Source: Paludibacteraceae bacterium
Lineage (GTDB): Bacteria; Bacteroidota; Bacteroidia; Bacteroidales; Paludibacteraceae
Direction of reading: 5' to 3'
Assembly (NCBI GenBank): GCA_017467185.1
Contig: JAFTSS010000041.1
Location: 1-64,000, forward strand
Length of the DNA stretch: 64,000 nt
Shown: positions 63,630-64,000 of the stretch, piece after piece
Numbering within the stretch: the stretch's first letter is position 1
How the letters are laid out: each line of letters starts with the position of its first letter
Notes under the pieces: generated by a model
Database searches by the model: none
Told to the model about the DNA's origin: nothing
What the model saw: only the letters and a program-made list of their open reading frames with translations
Made by a program: the position numbers and the translations under genes

Positions 63630-64000
63630 AATATTTTAGATTTTTAGTAGCGATAAACGAGTAGCAATACTACCCTATTCGCTGGTTATTATTTTTATTA
63701 TTTAGACATGAAGACAAGAAAACATGATTTTTTACACTCGTAACCCGAAGGCTCTTGCATCTCGTGTCTATTGTCTTGCATCTCATTTTTGCGACTGCAA
63801 TTTAGTAATATTTTTGCTATCTGGCAAATTATTTTTTATGTTTTACAATAGTTTTTTGATAATTTGTAAGATATATGTATTTTTTACAATAAGTTCACTC
63901 AACTATATAATTTACAACATTTTGAGAATTGAAAATTGAAAATTGAAAATTGAGAATTAAATATTTTATTTGAACTTTTTCTTGTTTTTTTGTTTTTTGT
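63630..64000. other. AT-rich intergenic end of window
   Basis: This is the 371-bp region upstream of the EF-G2 gene. It holds CTCGTGTCT-like pieces (about 63756-63785) and a GAAAATT heptamer array (63922-63960). A 71-codon frame at 63724 has no promoter, homology or composition to support it. No gene is called. Confidence 0.7.

Noticed and set aside
63724..63939. 71-codon frame at the right end
   Set aside because: Poly-T-rich, no promoter, and composition like the surrounding non-coding DNA.

Overview
The window is a chromosomal segment of a low-GC member of the Bacteroidota, most likely order Bacteroidales. Three things point there: repeated -7 promoter boxes of the form TAnnTTTG, many secreted proteins ending in type IX secretion (T9SS) type A sorting domains, and families restricted to that group (DUF3276, DUF3078, long NusB, DAHP synthase fused to chorismate mutase, the EF-G paralog). 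I cannot place it below order. No ribosomal RNA, prophage, CRISPR array or complete insertion sequence is visible.

Layout. 1-8.3 kb: three tandem palindromic units, then an operon-like row of two large T9SS-exported proteins around a small membrane-tailed protein, and a small outer-membrane barrel. 8.4-11.3 kb: der and era, two ribosome-assembly GTPases. 11.5-14.2 kb: a 5'-nucleotidase made as two separate proteins in inverted domain order, and a DUF3078 barrel. 14.5-17.4 kb: two paralogous T9SS proteins with HAF-like repeats. 17.5-22 kb: an SLC45-type MFS transporter, a PIN-PhoH ATPase and folC. 22.0-22.6 kb: two identical tRNA-Val(TAC) genes and a nest of inverted repeats. 22.6-27.2 kb: DUF3276, then nusB-yajC-ybbR-coaE-mtgA. 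27.2-33.2 kb: the cell-shape operon mreB-mreC-mreD-mrdA-rodA on the minus strand. 33.3-36.8 kb: flippase, ruvB, GldA-like ABC ATPase. 38.1-41.2 kb: topB and DAHP synthase/chorismate mutase. 41.4-50.8 kb: one 3142-residue surface protein with about 30 cadherin-like repeats. 51.1-61.3 kb: six secreted proteins, four of them relatives of the 14.5-17.4 kb pair and two built of OB-fold-like modules. 61.5-63.6 kb: an EF-G paralog that lacks the catalytic histidine.

The most unusual property is not a gene. Gaps between genes are filled with short-period tandem repeats of many unrelated families (7-mers such as TGCATTG, GAATTAT, TTCAACT and GAGTTGA; 8-10-mers such as CTATAG, GTCCGAC and CTCGTGT units). 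The same families also lie inside reading frames, where a 7-bp repeat is translated as a 7-residue repeat: in DAHP synthase (start, middle and stop), in a GldA-like ATPase (a 38-residue insert plus the stop), in TopB, in the signal peptide of the giant protein, and at the folC start codon. I regard this as the best candidate in the window for a poorly described system: a genome-wide process that makes and spreads heptamer arrays, tolerated in proteins because 3 x 7 bp gives a closed heptapeptide.

Functionally, the conserved genes are housekeeping (ribosome biogenesis, cell wall elongation, CoA, folate, aromatic amino acids, recombination). The accessory genes are almost all surface or secreted proteins, exported through Sec and then T9SS, whose machinery is not in this window.
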